Shown: piece after piece, positions 41,786-50,839 of the stretch
Position numbering within the stretch: position 1 is the first letter of the stretch
How the letters are laid out: every line of letters begins with the position of its first letter
Assembly: GCA_015064555.1 (NCBI GenBank)
Contig: SVRZ01000012.1
Location: forward strand, 1 to 64,000
Direction: 5' to 3'
Source: Oscillospiraceae bacterium
GTDB taxonomy: Bacteria > Bacillota > Clostridia > Oscillospirales > CAG-272
DNA length: 64,000 nucleotides
The notes under the pieces: generated by a model
Database searches by the model: none
What the model saw: the letters and a program-made list of their open reading frames with translations, nothing else
What the model was told of the DNA's origin: nothing
Program-made: the position numbers and the translations under genes

Positions 41786-43020
41786 TTTACAGACTTCAAA
41801 AGAGATTTATTCTGATCAGTACCGTGGCGGTTCTGACCGTGGTTGCTCTCGTGTTCGGTGTGATTCTTGTTCTCAATATATCTTCGATGAACAGAAACAT
41901 GGATATGCTGGCAGATCGAGTATCCGAGGGCGGCGGCAGATTCCCCGGTTCGTTTGACGAGCCACCGCCTTTTGATAAAATGCCTCCGAGAAATGAGCCG
42001 AATTTTGAGTTTATCACACCCGAAACACCCTTTTCCACACGCCATTTTACCGTATTCTTTGATAAAAATGGGGAGGTAGCGAGAACCAATACCGAGTCGA
42101 TCTACGCCATTGACGAGGATACTGCAATCGAGTACGCCGAAAAAACGATGGCGGACAGCGATGAGCGCGGTTGGATATCGAGCTACCGTTACAAGATCTT
42201 TTCCACCGATCTCGGTATGGGCGTTGTGTTCGTGGACGGCAGTATGAGCCGAACCGTCTTGATGCAATCCACAACCATTGCCGGTTTCGTTCTTCTTGGC
42301 TGTGCCGCACTCGTGCTGATGCTGATATTCCTGCTCTCGAAAAAGGCGGTAAAACCGATTGCCGAGAGCTATGAGAAGCAGAAGCAGTTTGTCACAGATG
42401 CAAACCACGAACTCAAAACCCCTTTAACCTTGATTATGACAAACGTGGAAATCGCCGAGCTTGAGCTTGGTAAAAACGAATGGCTTGACGATATTCGTGC
42501 GGAAGGTCACAGAATGACCGAGCTTGTAAATCAGCTCGTCGCGCTCTCCCGTATGGACGAGGACGGTCACAAAATGAACGTGACCGAGGTATCCCTCGGT
42601 AAGCTTGTTGCCGATACGGTTTCCGAGTTCGAGCCGCTTGCCAAGGAGCGCGGAAAGGCGCTTACCGCAAGCGTTGACAAGGAGATTACCTATCTCGGTG
42701 ATGAAGCACTGTTACACCGACTTGTCGGTATTCTGATGGACAACGCCATTAAGTATTGTGATCAGGGCGGTGAGATCAGCGTTACGCTTCGCCGCGGCAG
42801 ACAAATCGTACTTACGGTTGAAAACACCTATGCAGCCGTTGGTGAAATTGAGTTAAACCGCTTGTTCGACCGCTTCTACCGCGCTGACAAGGCAAGAACG
42901 TTTACGGGCGGATACGGCATCGGTCTTTCAATGGCAAAGGCGATCGCAGAAAAGCATAAGGGCGAGATCTCAGCCTATAAAAAGGATCCCGATCGCATAG
43001 GATTCAAGCTGGTAATATAA
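41782..43020 (+). CDS. Sensor histidine kinase
   Basis: 412 aa. Two transmembrane helices (about 9-31 and 161-185) flank an extracytoplasmic sensor of about 130 residues containing a Pro-rich acidic stretch (FDEPPPFDKMPPRNEPNFE). The HisKA domain has QFVTDANHELKTPL. The ATPase part has N-box MDNAIKYCD and G-box GGYGIGLSMAKAI. No HAMP domain is evident. Signal unknown; cation or phosphate supply is possible given the polyphosphate-like enzyme in the neighbourhood. Confidence 0.94.
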   Translation: MIYRLQKRFILISTVAVLTVVALVFGVILVLNISSMNRNMDMLADRVSEGGGRFPGSFDEPPPFDKMPPRNEPNFEFITPETPFSTRHFTVFFDKNGEVARTNTESIYAIDEDTAIEYAEKTMADSDERGWISSYRYKIFSTDLGMGVVFVDGSMSRTVLMQSTTIAGFVLLGCAALVLMLIFLLSKKAVKPIAESYEKQKQFVTDANHELKTPLTLIMTNVEIAELELGKNEWLDDIRAEGHRMTELVNQLVALSRMDEDGHKMNVTEVSLGKLVADTVSEFEPLAKERGKALTASVDKEITYLGDEALLHRLVGILMDNAIKYCDQGGEISVTLRRGRQIVLTVENTYAAVGEIELNRLFDRFYRADKARTFTGGYGIGLSMAKAIAEKHKGEISAYKKDPDRIGFKLVI

Positions 43021-43134
43021 CATTTTTATAAGAGATTATGATCTATACATCAGTAGGTTTATGACAGCAAAAACGATATTAAAAGGCTTAATAAGAAAAT
43101 AAATGTTTACATAATAGCCTGAAAAGGAGAAAAA

Positions 43135-44496
43135 ATGAAGAGGAAATTATTTTTAGTATTTTGCGTTGTATTCCTTCTGATAGGAGCAATATCCGTGCTC
43201 TCAGCCTGCAGCACCGAGGAGGGCGGGAGCGCCATATCCTCCGTTTCGGTAAACGAGGCGGGCGAGCTTATCGTAACCTATAAAAACGGAGAGACCGAAT
43301 CGCTCGGAGTCGTTGTCGGCAGGGACGGCGAGGATGGCAGGGACGGTGAGGACGGCAAGGACGGCAAGGACGGTGCCGACGGAATGAACGGCTCGATCCT
43401 CATCACCAACGAGAAGACGGATATATCATATGCCGCATCAAAGGGTCTTCGGAGCGCTGTCAGCATAGTCTGCGGCTTTGAGACAACCGTTCAGGTCGGG
43501 GGATGGTTCCCGGGATACGGCGGTACGACCACCAAGGAATATTCCTCTCTGGGCTCGGGGGTTATATACTCTATGACAAGGAGCGAGGGCGACGCATTTA
43601 TAATAACCAACTATCACGTTGTTTACGATGCGGCAAGCAACTCGGAAAACGGCATCAGCGAGGATATCAGCGTATATCTATACGGCTCGGAGCTTGAAGA
43701 GATGGCTATCCCTGCCGAGTACGTGGGCGGCTCTCTTTTCTATGATATAGCCGTTTTACATATAGACAACAGCGATCTAATCCGCACCTCGGACGCGTGC
43801 GAGGCGGATATTGCCGATTCGGATCTTTTATCGGTCGGAGATCAGGCTATTGCGATAGGCAATGCAAAGGGCTACGGCATCTCGACCTCATCGGGTATCA
43901 TAAGCGTTGATTCCGAATATCTCGATATGGTAGCCGCAGACGGAAAGACTGCGGTTTCATACAGGGTCATGCGTGTTGATACGGCGGTCAATTCGGGAAA
44001 CAGCGGCGGCGGACTTTTTGATAACGAGGGCAACCTCATCGGCATCGTCAATGCAAAAATAATAGACGAGGGTGTTGAAAACATAGGCTACGCCATCCCA
44101 TCAAACGTGGCTGTATCTGTAGCCGATAATATAATCCATTACTGCTACGAAACGGAGGTTGAGCGAGTGCAGAGGGCGATGCTCGGCATCACCGTGGCAA
44201 CCTCGGACTCAAGAGCCGTATTCGACTCCGAAACGGGCAAGATATACATAAAGGAGTCTGTTTCGATCCACGAAACGGCAGAGGGCTCGCCTGCGGACGG
44301 TATTCTTATGGCGGGCGATATTCTGATAAGCGCATCGGTTGGCGACAGGTGCACCGAGATAAACAGAAGGTATCATATAATTGATATGATGCTTGACGTT
44401 CGCGCAGGCGACACGGTAAGCCTCACAGTCATACGTGACGGTGCTGAAATGACACTGGAAATACCCATCACCTCCGATTGCCTTGCGGCATATTAA
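43135..44496 (+). CDS. HtrA/DegP-like serine protease lipoprotein
   Basis: 453 aa. Lipobox LSAC with Cys25. Residues about 35-65 form a beta-hairpin (VNEAGELIVTYKNGETESLG) and collagen-like GEDGKDGKDGADG triplets, the same module as in the LRR lipoprotein at 23910. Trypsin-like domain: His in ITNYHVVYD, Asp in YDIAVLHID, Ser in SGNSGGGLFDNEG. A PDZ domain follows (about 345-445: MLGITVATS, ILISASVGDRC, VSLTVIRDGAEM). A surface quality-control protease. RBS AAAGGAG. It is 114 nt downstream of the kinase. Confidence 0.93.
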   Translation: MKRKLFLVFCVVFLLIGAISVLSACSTEEGGSAISSVSVNEAGELIVTYKNGETESLGVVVGRDGEDGRDGEDGKDGKDGADGMNGSILITNEKTDISYAASKGLRSAVSIVCGFETTVQVGGWFPGYGGTTTKEYSSLGSGVIYSMTRSEGDAFIITNYHVVYDAASNSENGISEDISVYLYGSELEEMAIPAEYVGGSLFYDIAVLHIDNSDLIRTSDACEADIADSDLLSVGDQAIAIGNAKGYGISTSSGIISVDSEYLDMVAADGKTAVSYRVMRVDTAVNSGNSGGGLFDNEGNLIGIVNAKIIDEGVENIGYAIPSNVAVSVADNIIHYCYETEVERVQRAMLGITVATSDSRAVFDSETGKIYIKESVSIHETAEGSPADGILMAGDILISASVGDRCTEINRRYHIIDMMLDVRAGDTVSLTVIRDGAEMTLEIPITSDCLAAY

Positions 44497-44529
44497 TGGC
44501 GGGGGATAAAAAAATCGGATGCGATAACA

Positions 44530-44575
44530 AAAAACGAGCCGGCTCGGGGATAAAAACCGAGTCGGCTCGTTTATA
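44530..44575 (+). terminator. Terminator after the HtrA gene
   Basis: AACGAGCCGGCTCGG pairs with CCGAGTCGGCTCGTT (44533-44547 and 44557-44571); the T-tract is short. Confidence 0.7.
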
Positions 44576-44689
44576 ACGTTCTCCTTCCGAAGAGATATTG
44601 CTTATCCTTTGAGATGATTATAGCACATCTATAAAACATACGAAACACAAAATAATTTACGCTATTTTCGATATATTTTTGCAAAAGTA

Positions 44690-44718
44690 TTTACAAATGA
44701 ACATATACGTGATATAAT
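44690..44718 (+). promoter_or_regulatory. Promoter of the attenuated peptide/LRR operon
   Basis: TTTACA (44690-44695), 17-nt spacer, TATAAT (44713-44718). Matches the promoter at 23577-23605 in core elements and in the string AGTATTTACAAATGAA. Confidence 0.75.
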
Positions 44719-44723
44719 TATTA

Positions 44724-44950
44724 CGCCAAACAAAGCTTAATAATGAAGTACAAATCAGACCCGCTATTTTATAGGGGGTTTTCTACCCTTTTTCATTTTT
44801 CCCCTGCGAATTCGGCAAAAATGCAAATTCCGCTTCAGGGGCTGAAATGGATTATTTTGTGCTTCTTAAGCTTTGTTTGGCGACAATTGGAGCTTGCATT
44901 TTTCGGTGCGGCAACTCCGGTTGTCGCACTTTTATTTTTTCTAAGGAGGT
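44724..44950 (+). promoter_or_regulatory. Leader with mutually exclusive antiterminator and terminator
   Basis: The transcript would begin near 44724. CGCCAAACAAAGCTTAA (44724-44740) pairs perfectly, 17 bp, with TTAAGCTTTGTTTGGCG (44866-44882), enclosing a CCCCTG/CAGGGG hairpin. A second stem GCGACAATTGGAG (44880-44892) with CTCCGGTTGTCGC (44915-44927; two G-U pairs) is followed by CTTTTATTTTTT (44929-44940), a terminator. The two stems share bases 44880-44882. RBS AAGGAGGT (44943-44950) follows. I do not recognise a known riboswitch or T-box. Confidence 0.7.
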
Positions 44951-44963
44951 GTGTTTCATAAGG

Positions 44964-45092
44964 ATGAAATACGAATCACCAATCGTCGAATTTATCACGA
45001 TCAAAAACTCAGACGTTATATCAACGAGCCCGTACACCGATCCGGAAATCGATTTTGAGGACGACAACGTTGATATGGACGGATGGCTTTGA
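44964..45092 (+). CDS. 42-aa acidic peptide of unknown function
   Basis: Reads MKYESPIVEFITIKNSDVIS, then TSPYTDPEIDFEDDNVDMDG and WL. Basic-hydrophobic start, strongly acidic end (Asp/Glu 12 of 42). RBS AAGGAGGT is 13 nt from the ATG, a little far, but AAGG immediately precedes it too. No transmembrane helix or signal peptide. It lies 17 nt ahead of the 1246-aa LRR gene and behind the attenuator, so translation of it may be coupled to the LRR gene. Similar short acidic peptides occur in Clostridia without an assigned role; a RiPP-like or chaperone role is speculation. Confidence 0.65.
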   Translation: MKYESPIVEFITIKNSDVISTSPYTDPEIDFEDDNVDMDGWL

Positions 45093-45109
45093 ATGAAAGG
45101 AAGGAAAAC

Positions 45110-48100
45110 ATGCAAACAAAGAAGAACCGCAAAATTATTTCCGGGCTCGCTGTCGTATGCGTGATGCTGCTCTGTGTATTCGGTTTTAATCTCACCGGAA
45201 TATATGCCGAGGCAAACTCCTCGGACGAGCCTCTTCTCACGGGCGAGCCGAGTATGACGTTTGAATCATTCAACGTTTCATACTCCAACTCGGTATACAT
45301 CCTGTATGCCGTTTCAAACGAGGGCTTTGACAGAAAGGAGTATCCCATAAAGATGCTCTTCTGGACACAGACTCAGGATGAATACACCCTTGAAAATGCT
45401 GAATATTATACCGAGAACAAGGGTAAGGCAAACGTTAACGGTAAGTCCTGCCTTGTATTCTATTCCGACGGACTTGCGGCAAAGGAGATGACCACAGACG
45501 TTTACTCCAGAGCCTGCGTTGAAATAGACGGCAAGACCTATTACAGCGAGGTTATCAAATTCAGCGTTCTTGAGTACGTTCTCTCCATGCAGGAGAAGGG
45601 CAATCTTCCAAGCAACCTGAAAAAGCTTTATACCCAGCTGCTTGAATACGGCGCGGCGGCGCAGAACAACTTCGGTCACAATACCCACCGCCCCGCAAAC
45701 GGAAAATACTATAACATTACGGTCAACGGCGGTACTCTTCCCGACGGCTTCACAAGCGGAAGATATCAGAATAAGGATAAGGTAGTTATCACGGCAAATG
45801 AGCCCGAGGAGGGAATGCGCTTCTCTCACTGGATTGACGAGAGAGGCATCATCGTCAGCTACCGCAAGTCCTTTGAGATCACGGTTGGCACACAATCGAA
45901 GGCTTACACCGCGATATACCGCGACGTATCAAACGTTGCAACCCAGCTTAAGCTCACCGCAGAGATACCGTATAACGGTACTATAGAGGACGTTGAGCTT
46001 CCGACGGCGGTTTCCTTTGATATAAACGGAGAAACGGTTACGCTTGAGGTTACCTGGAACACCGAGGGCTTCACGACCGGAACTATCGGAAAGCAGAATA
46101 TATATGCCGATCTGAACGATACCGCGGCATACGGCAAGTACGGCATCGAGCCCGGAAGCATCCTGCTCGAGGTAACCACCCTGCCCTTCGCATATGAGAT
46201 AGATACGGACAGCGGTGAATATATCCTCACTGGATATTACGGAAGCGATGCAAGCGTTACCATCCCAAAGACCTATAAAAACACGCTTATCACAAAAATC
46301 GCATCGAGAGCCTTTAACGCCTCCGAAACCCTGCGCTCTCTTACCATTCCCGAGACGGTCAAGGTGATCGAAAACGGTGCCATCTTCTATTGCGATGCGA
46401 TAGAGAGGATAACCGTTCCCTTTATCGGAGAGAGCGCAAGCTCGGGCAACAGCTGGTTTGGCTGGATATTCGGTGCGGCAAGCTATGATATTCAGAACGG
46501 ACTTTTGCCTCTCGCGCTGGAAAAGGTGACGCTCGCCGAGGGCGCAACAGTGATACCGAATTATGCATTCTATCACTGCAGCCAGATAGAGAGCTTTGAT
46601 CTGCCGGAGGGTATAACCGGACTTGGAAGTCGGGCATTCGCAGGCTGCACACAGCTTACCGAGTTTACCCTGCCTTCTACTCTTACAAGCTTCAGCAATT
46701 CCTTTGACGGATGTACCAATATTAAGAGAATAAACGTAGCAAACGTTGATATGCTCTTCTCAATCAACTGTAACTGGGGCTCTCCGTTTGCCGAAGGAGC
46801 CGACCTCTACTGCAACGGAAGGCTCGTTACCGAGATCACCGTTCCAAGCGGTACAACAAACATTAATTGTATAATCGAGAAATGCACCAGTATAAAGAAG
46901 ATCAATGTGCCTGCATCGGTGGTTTCTATATCCAGCAGTGCATTTTATGGAATGACCGCCCTTGAGGAGGTAGTATTTGAGGATCCCGGAAGGATAACCT
47001 CCTTAGGAAGCTACGCATTTTCACACTGCACAAGCCTTAAATCGATAGATCTTTCGGGCTTCACCGAATTGCGCGAGATCGACGGCACGTTCTACGAATG
47101 CACCTCTCTTACCGAGGTTAAGCTCCCCGCGGGATTAACATCTATCGGATCTAGCACATTCCAACAAAGCGCTATCTACGAAATTGATATCCCCACGGGT
47201 GTGCAGAAGATAGGCGGCTCTTGCTTCTCTTATTGCCCAAATCTCACCCGAGTCAATATCCCGGAGGGGGTTATTGAAATCGGCACTTATGCATTCTCTA
47301 ACTGCGACTCGCTTAGATACGTCAATATGCCAAGCGCATTGACCACCATTGGTAATTATGCATTCGACGATTGCCAAAAGCTTACCGTTATAGAGATACC
47401 CGAGCGAGTTTACAGCATCGGTGATGCTGCATTCAGATACTGCACTAATCTTTCATGCGTTATTATCAAGTCTGAAAGACTCGCAAGCATCGGCAACAAT
47501 GCATTCTATAGCTGCTCGAAACTCTACGAGATATACAATCTCTCGGATATCAATATAACCGCAGGCTCGGATGATAACGGATGTATCGGAAAATACGCCA
47601 AGGTTATCCATACCTCGCTTGATGAAGAGATGCGCGTATCTGTGGATGAAGACGGATTCATCTTATACACCGCCGATGCGGAGGTTATCCTCTTGGGTTA
47701 TGTCGGAGATGAGAGCGAAATTGCTATCCCCTCTATCGGAGGAAACAAGCCTTATAAAATAAATGCTTCTGCTTTTGCGAACAATCCTAAGCTTACTTCG
47801 GTTATAATCCCGGACTGCGTAACCGAGATCGGAAATAGTGCATTTTTCTCTTGCTACAGATTAGTAGAGATCATCAACCATTCTTCTCTCAGCCTTAGCC
47901 CGGGCAGCAGCGACTACGGCAGCGTAGCATATTATGCGCTTGAAGTACATACGGGAGAGAGCAGGATAGATAACGTAAACGGATATTTATTCTACACCTT
48001 AGACGGTACTAACTATCTTGTAGGATACGTTGGAAGCGATACCGAGCTTATTCTCCCCGAGAGCTATAAGGGAGAAAGCTACGTAATCAATAAGTATGCA

Positions 48101-48850
48101 TTCCGGGGTAAGGATGATATCACAAGTGTTATTATAAGCGGCAGCGTTACCTCTATAGGTGAACGTGCGTTCCAGAACTGCGGCAACCTTAAGAGCGCTG
48201 TTATCGGCGGTAGTGTTACATCTATTGATAACATGGCATTTGATAGCTGCTACAATCTCACGAGCATTATTATAAACGCTCCTGTTACCTCTATCGATTC
48301 ATATGTGTTCCAGAACTGCTCAAAGCTTACGGAGATAAGTCTGCCGAGCTCGCTTACAACCATTGGCACAGGTGCATTCTCCGGCTGTCCGGAAGCATGC
48401 TTTACCGTATATAAAAACGGAAAATACCTCGGAAATAACGAAAATCCCTATCTCGTACTTGTAGACGTTACCGATCAAAAGCTTGAATCCTACGAGATAC
48501 ATCAGGACACCAAGATAATTTGCGGTTATGCATTCTATAACTGCGAAAGCCTTACGGAAATCGTTATTCCGGACTCTGTTGTCTTTATAGGAGAGAATGC
48601 ATTCGAATATTGCAAGATGCTTTCAAGCGTTACTATCGGAGAATCGGTTGCGTACATTGCAGGTTCTGCATTCCATTACTGCGATAATCTTACGAGCGTT
48701 AGCTTCAGGAATCCCGAAGGATGGATGCGAACCGGTAACAGCAGCAATTTTACAGGCGGAAGTAAGGTTTCTGCCGAAGAGATTCAGGACAGTGAAATAA
48801 TGTCAGAATATCTGAGCTATCATTATTATTACAGCTGGTACCGCACTTAA
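45110..48850 (+). CDS. Large secreted BspA-like LRR protein
   Basis: 1246 aa from ATG 45110 (AAAGGAAGG). Signal peptide (TKKNRKIISGLAVVCVMLLC ... FGFNLTGIYAEA), no lipobox, no LPxTG or obvious anchor. Residues about 60-220 are an Ig/beta-rich domain; about 205-260 carry an InlB-like GxxMxFSHWIDERG motif (repeat B); from about 370 to the end run LRR_5 units (SLTIPETVKVIENGAIFYC, SVIIPDCVTEIGNSAFFSC and many others). Unlike 23910 the units have diverged at the DNA level. Adhesion to host or other cells is inferred. Follows the acidic peptide. Confidence 0.92.
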   Translation: MQTKKNRKIISGLAVVCVMLLCVFGFNLTGIYAEANSSDEPLLTGEPSMTFESFNVSYSNSVYILYAVSNEGFDRKEYPIKMLFWTQTQDEYTLENAEYYTENKGKANVNGKSCLVFYSDGLAAKEMTTDVYSRACVEIDGKTYYSEVIKFSVLEYVLSMQEKGNLPSNLKKLYTQLLEYGAAAQNNFGHNTHRPANGKYYNITVNGGTLPDGFTSGRYQNKDKVVITANEPEEGMRFSHWIDERGIIVSYRKSFEITVGTQSKAYTAIYRDVSNVATQLKLTAEIPYNGTIEDVELPTAVSFDINGETVTLEVTWNTEGFTTGTIGKQNIYADLNDTAAYGKYGIEPGSILLEVTTLPFAYEIDTDSGEYILTGYYGSDASVTIPKTYKNTLITKIASRAFNASETLRSLTIPETVKVIENGAIFYCDAIERITVPFIGESASSGNSWFGWIFGAASYDIQNGLLPLALEKVTLAEGATVIPNYAFYHCSQIESFDLPEGITGLGSRAFAGCTQLTEFTLPSTLTSFSNSFDGCTNIKRINVANVDMLFSINCNWGSPFAEGADLYCNGRLVTEITVPSGTTNINCIIEKCTSIKKINVPASVVSISSSAFYGMTALEEVVFEDPGRITSLGSYAFSHCTSLKSIDLSGFTELREIDGTFYECTSLTEVKLPAGLTSIGSSTFQQSAIYEIDIPTGVQKIGGSCFSYCPNLTRVNIPEGVIEIGTYAFSNCDSLRYVNMPSALTTIGNYAFDDCQKLTVIEIPERVYSIGDAAFRYCTNLSCVIIKSERLASIGNNAFYSCSKLYEIYNLSDINITAGSDDNGCIGKYAKVIHTSLDEEMRVSVDEDGFILYTADAEVILLGYVGDESEIAIPSIGGNKPYKINASAFANNPKLTSVIIPDCVTEIGNSAFFSCYRLVEIINHSSLSLSPGSSDYGSVAYYALEVHTGESRIDNVNGYLFYTLDGTNYLVGYVGSDTELILPESYKGESYVINKYAFRGKDDITSVIISGSVTSIGERAFQNCGNLKSAVIGGSVTSIDNMAFDSCYNLTSIIINAPVTSIDSYVFQNCSKLTEISLPSSLTTIGTGAFSGCPEACFTVYKNGKYLGNNENPYLVLVDVTDQKLESYEIHQDTKIICGYAFYNCESLTEIVIPDSVVFIGENAFEYCKMLSSVTIGESVAYIAGSAFHYCDNLTSVSFRNPEGWMRTGNSSNFTGGSKVSAEEIQDSEIMSEYLSYHYYYSWYRT

Positions 48851-48913
48851 GAGTGCCGTACCAATTGGATAATACTTGCCAGGCAAAAGGAGCAAATATA
48901 CACTTAAGCAAGG

Positions 48914-48960
48914 AAGCCGCCGCAAATGCGTTTTTGCATTTGCGGCGGCTTCTTATTTTT
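48914..48960 (+). terminator. Strong terminator after the LRR protein gene
   Basis: Perfect 16-bp stem AAGCCGCCGCAAATGC/GCATTTGCGGCGGCTT with loop GTTTTT and tail TCTTATTTTT. Also faces the convergent DUF3737 gene. Confidence 0.9.
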
Positions 48961-49804
48961 ATTGGCTTGTTTTCCCGGATACTTTTATCTTGCAGTCGAA
49001 CTCGGGATAGTCGCTGATGATCTCGCCTACTGCGGGGAGAGTGATGCTACCCGATAGGGGATTCTTTATGCTGATGACGGGGGTGGTCAGGCTCGCCTCC
49101 ACCTCCGAGCGCTCGAAGGCAAGGTCTGCGCCCTCCATCTCGCAATTGATAAGACGAAGCCCACGGCAGTAGCAGAGCGGCTGTGTGCCCGATATCTTGC
49201 AATTCTCAAAGGTGATATTCTCGGCATACCAGGCGAGATACTCACCGTTTACTACAGAGTTTCTGACGGTTATATTCTTCGCGTGCCAGAAGGCATCCTT
49301 CGTATTAAGGGTGCAATTTTCAAAGGTCGCATTCTCTATGTACTGGAAGGAATATTTGCCGTTCAGCGTAAAATTCTTAAAGCTGAGATCCTTCGAGCGC
49401 ATCATAAAATATTCGCCCTCGGCGGTCGAATCGGATATATCTATACCGCGCGAGAACCATCCGAACTCGGGCGAGATAATATCGCATCCAAGGATAGATA
49501 CGTCACCGCACTCGCGGAGCGTCTTTATACCGTGAAGGCGCGAATCGGTTATTCTTATTTTGTCCGAATACCAGAGCGCGGCGCGGCAATTCGGAGTCAG
49601 AAGTGTATCGCTTATTTCAACGCCCGTATCGTGCCAGAATGGATAGCGCAGATCGAAATAACAGGATCTTATCCTTATTTCCCTGCTCTCCTTGAATGCG
49701 CTCTCGCCGTCCTCCTCGCCCTCAAAGCGGCAGGACACAAGCTCAATATCGCGGCTGTCATAAAATTCTCTTTCCTTTTGAAACGTCTTGTTTTCTATTA
49801 CCAT
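48959..49804 (-). CDS. DUF3737 beta-helix protein
   Basis: 281 aa. Short right-handed beta-helix built from coils such as FENCTLNTKDAFWHAKNITV and FENCKISGTQPLCYCRGLRL; the layout, including ESAFKESREIRIRSCYFDLR and WYSDKIRITDSRLHG, matches DUF3737. No signal peptide. No catalytic residues are known for the family. No RBS is obvious (purine-rich AGCAGAAAAA). Single gene, convergent with the LRR gene. Function unknown. Confidence 0.85.
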   Translation of the reverse strand: MVIENKTFQKEREFYDSRDIELVSCRFEGEEDGESAFKESREIRIRSCYFDLRYPFWHDTGVEISDTLLTPNCRAALWYSDKIRITDSRLHGIKTLRECGDVSILGCDIISPEFGWFSRGIDISDSTAEGEYFMMRSKDLSFKNFTLNGKYSFQYIENATFENCTLNTKDAFWHAKNITVRNSVVNGEYLAWYAENITFENCKISGTQPLCYCRGLRLINCEMEGADLAFERSEVEASLTTPVISIKNPLSGSITLPAVGEIISDYPEFDCKIKVSGKTSQ

Positions 49805-49884
49805 TTTTTCTGCTTTCTGTTTTGTTTTTGTGCGAGTATATAATAACCTAAAATCGACCTTATGTCAAGCATTTTTGCCAAAAA

Positions 49885-49921
49885 GGTCATATTCCGACCT
49901 CTGTCAAGCTGTGATTGACAG
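49885..49921. repeat. Two small palindromes upstream of a membrane gene pair
   Basis: AGGTC-N7-GACCT and CTGTCAA-N7-TTGACAG (49901-49907, 49915-49921), just upstream of the -35 at 49940. Possible operator sites. Confidence 0.4.
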
Positions 49922-49939
49922 AATATAAAAGCCTTTTCC

Positions 49940-49968
49940 TTGACAACCGTTCCATACTGTGATAAAAT
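49940..49968 (+). promoter_or_regulatory. Promoter of the small membrane-protein pair
   Basis: TTGACA (49940-49945), 17-nt spacer, TAAAAT (49963-49968), 27 nt before the ATG at 49995. Confidence 0.7.
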
Positions 49969-49994
49969 GGAATAAAAAAGCAAAGGAGCACGAT

Positions 49995-50345
49995 ATGAGA
50001 AAGCTTCTTATTATTCTCGGTTTTTTATGCCAGCTCGGATTCTATGCCTTTATGGTAATTTCGGCTCTGATTATCGATCCCGAACCGAGCGAAGGAATGA
50101 GCCCCGCATTTGCTATGATGATATACAGCCTGATCTTCCTTATATTCTTTATGCTTCTTTACGCTATCGAAGCGATCTGCGCGATAAGAGAGGATGCATC
50201 CTTTTCCACTGTTTTGCGCCTTATATTCCTGCTTATCTCGGCGGTCGTGTTCAATTTTACCGCATATTACGAGGGACACGCAATATGCGTTATCCTATCG
50301 GTGATCATATTTATCGTCGAATGCAAGGCTCTTGCAGATGCTTAG
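49995..50345 (+). CDS. Small four-helix membrane protein
   Basis: 116 aa from ATG 49995 (AAAGGAG). Four predicted helices: LLIILGFLCQLGFYAFMVIS, FAMMIYSLIFLIFFMLLYAI, LRLIFLLISAVVFNFT and AICVILSVIIFIVE. Ends ECKALADA. It is a paralogue of the next gene (shared PAFAMM-x-YS-x-IF and ECKAL-x-D), so a tandem duplication. Function unknown. Confidence 0.8.
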   Translation: MRKLLIILGFLCQLGFYAFMVISALIIDPEPSEGMSPAFAMMIYSLIFLIFFMLLYAIEAICAIREDASFSTVLRLIFLLISAVVFNFTAYYEGHAICVILSVIIFIVECKALADA

Positions 50346-50420
50346 CCAATCCCAACCTAAATCGAACACGTTTGAAGAGACGTATTTTTCGTGACAATGC
50401 GTAACTTAAAGGAGAGAGCT

Positions 50421-50777
50421 ATGAGAAGAAAGCTATTGATAGGCGGAATTATCTTAAATACCCTCTGCTATCTATTTATGGTACTTATGGGTGTTTTTTT
50501 GGCAACTGTGCCTTCGGTTGACGGAGGGCTTCATCCTGCCTTTGCGATGATGGTATACAGCGTCATATTTATGCTGATAGGCGTGTGTTGCTATATCGGA
50601 GAGGCGGCTATCGGAATTTTCACCGATTTTTCATTTCTTCACGTAATAAGACTTCTTGTTATAGCAGTCGCGGGATACGCTCTGTTCAATGACCTTCTTC
50701 CGGGGGGCGTGACATGTCTTATTGCTTCTGTGGTTTTATTTATTATGGAATGCAAGGCTCTTTCCGATTGTGATTGA
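50421..50777 (+). CDS. Small four-helix membrane protein (paralogue)
   Basis: 118 aa from ATG 50421 (AAAGGAGAG). Four helices and the conserved HPAFAMMVYSVIFM and MECKALSDCD shared with 49995-50345, with about a third to half identical positions by eye. Follows it by 75 nt without a clear terminator, so probably co-transcribed. Function unknown. Confidence 0.8.
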   Translation: MRRKLLIGGIILNTLCYLFMVLMGVFLATVPSVDGGLHPAFAMMVYSVIFMLIGVCCYIGEAAIGIFTDFSFLHVIRLLVIAVAGYALFNDLLPGGVTCLIASVVLFIMECKALSDCD

Positions 50778-50839
50778 GTCAAAAAACCTAAAAAGATACA
50801 TATTTGTTTACAAAATCGATATAAAAGGATAAAAATGAT

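Noticed and set aside
44743-44961. 72-residue reading frame across the attenuator leader
   Set aside because: It overlaps the antiterminator and terminator stems and the RBS of the acidic peptide, has no RBS of its own and no recognisable domain; the RNA structure explains the sequence better.
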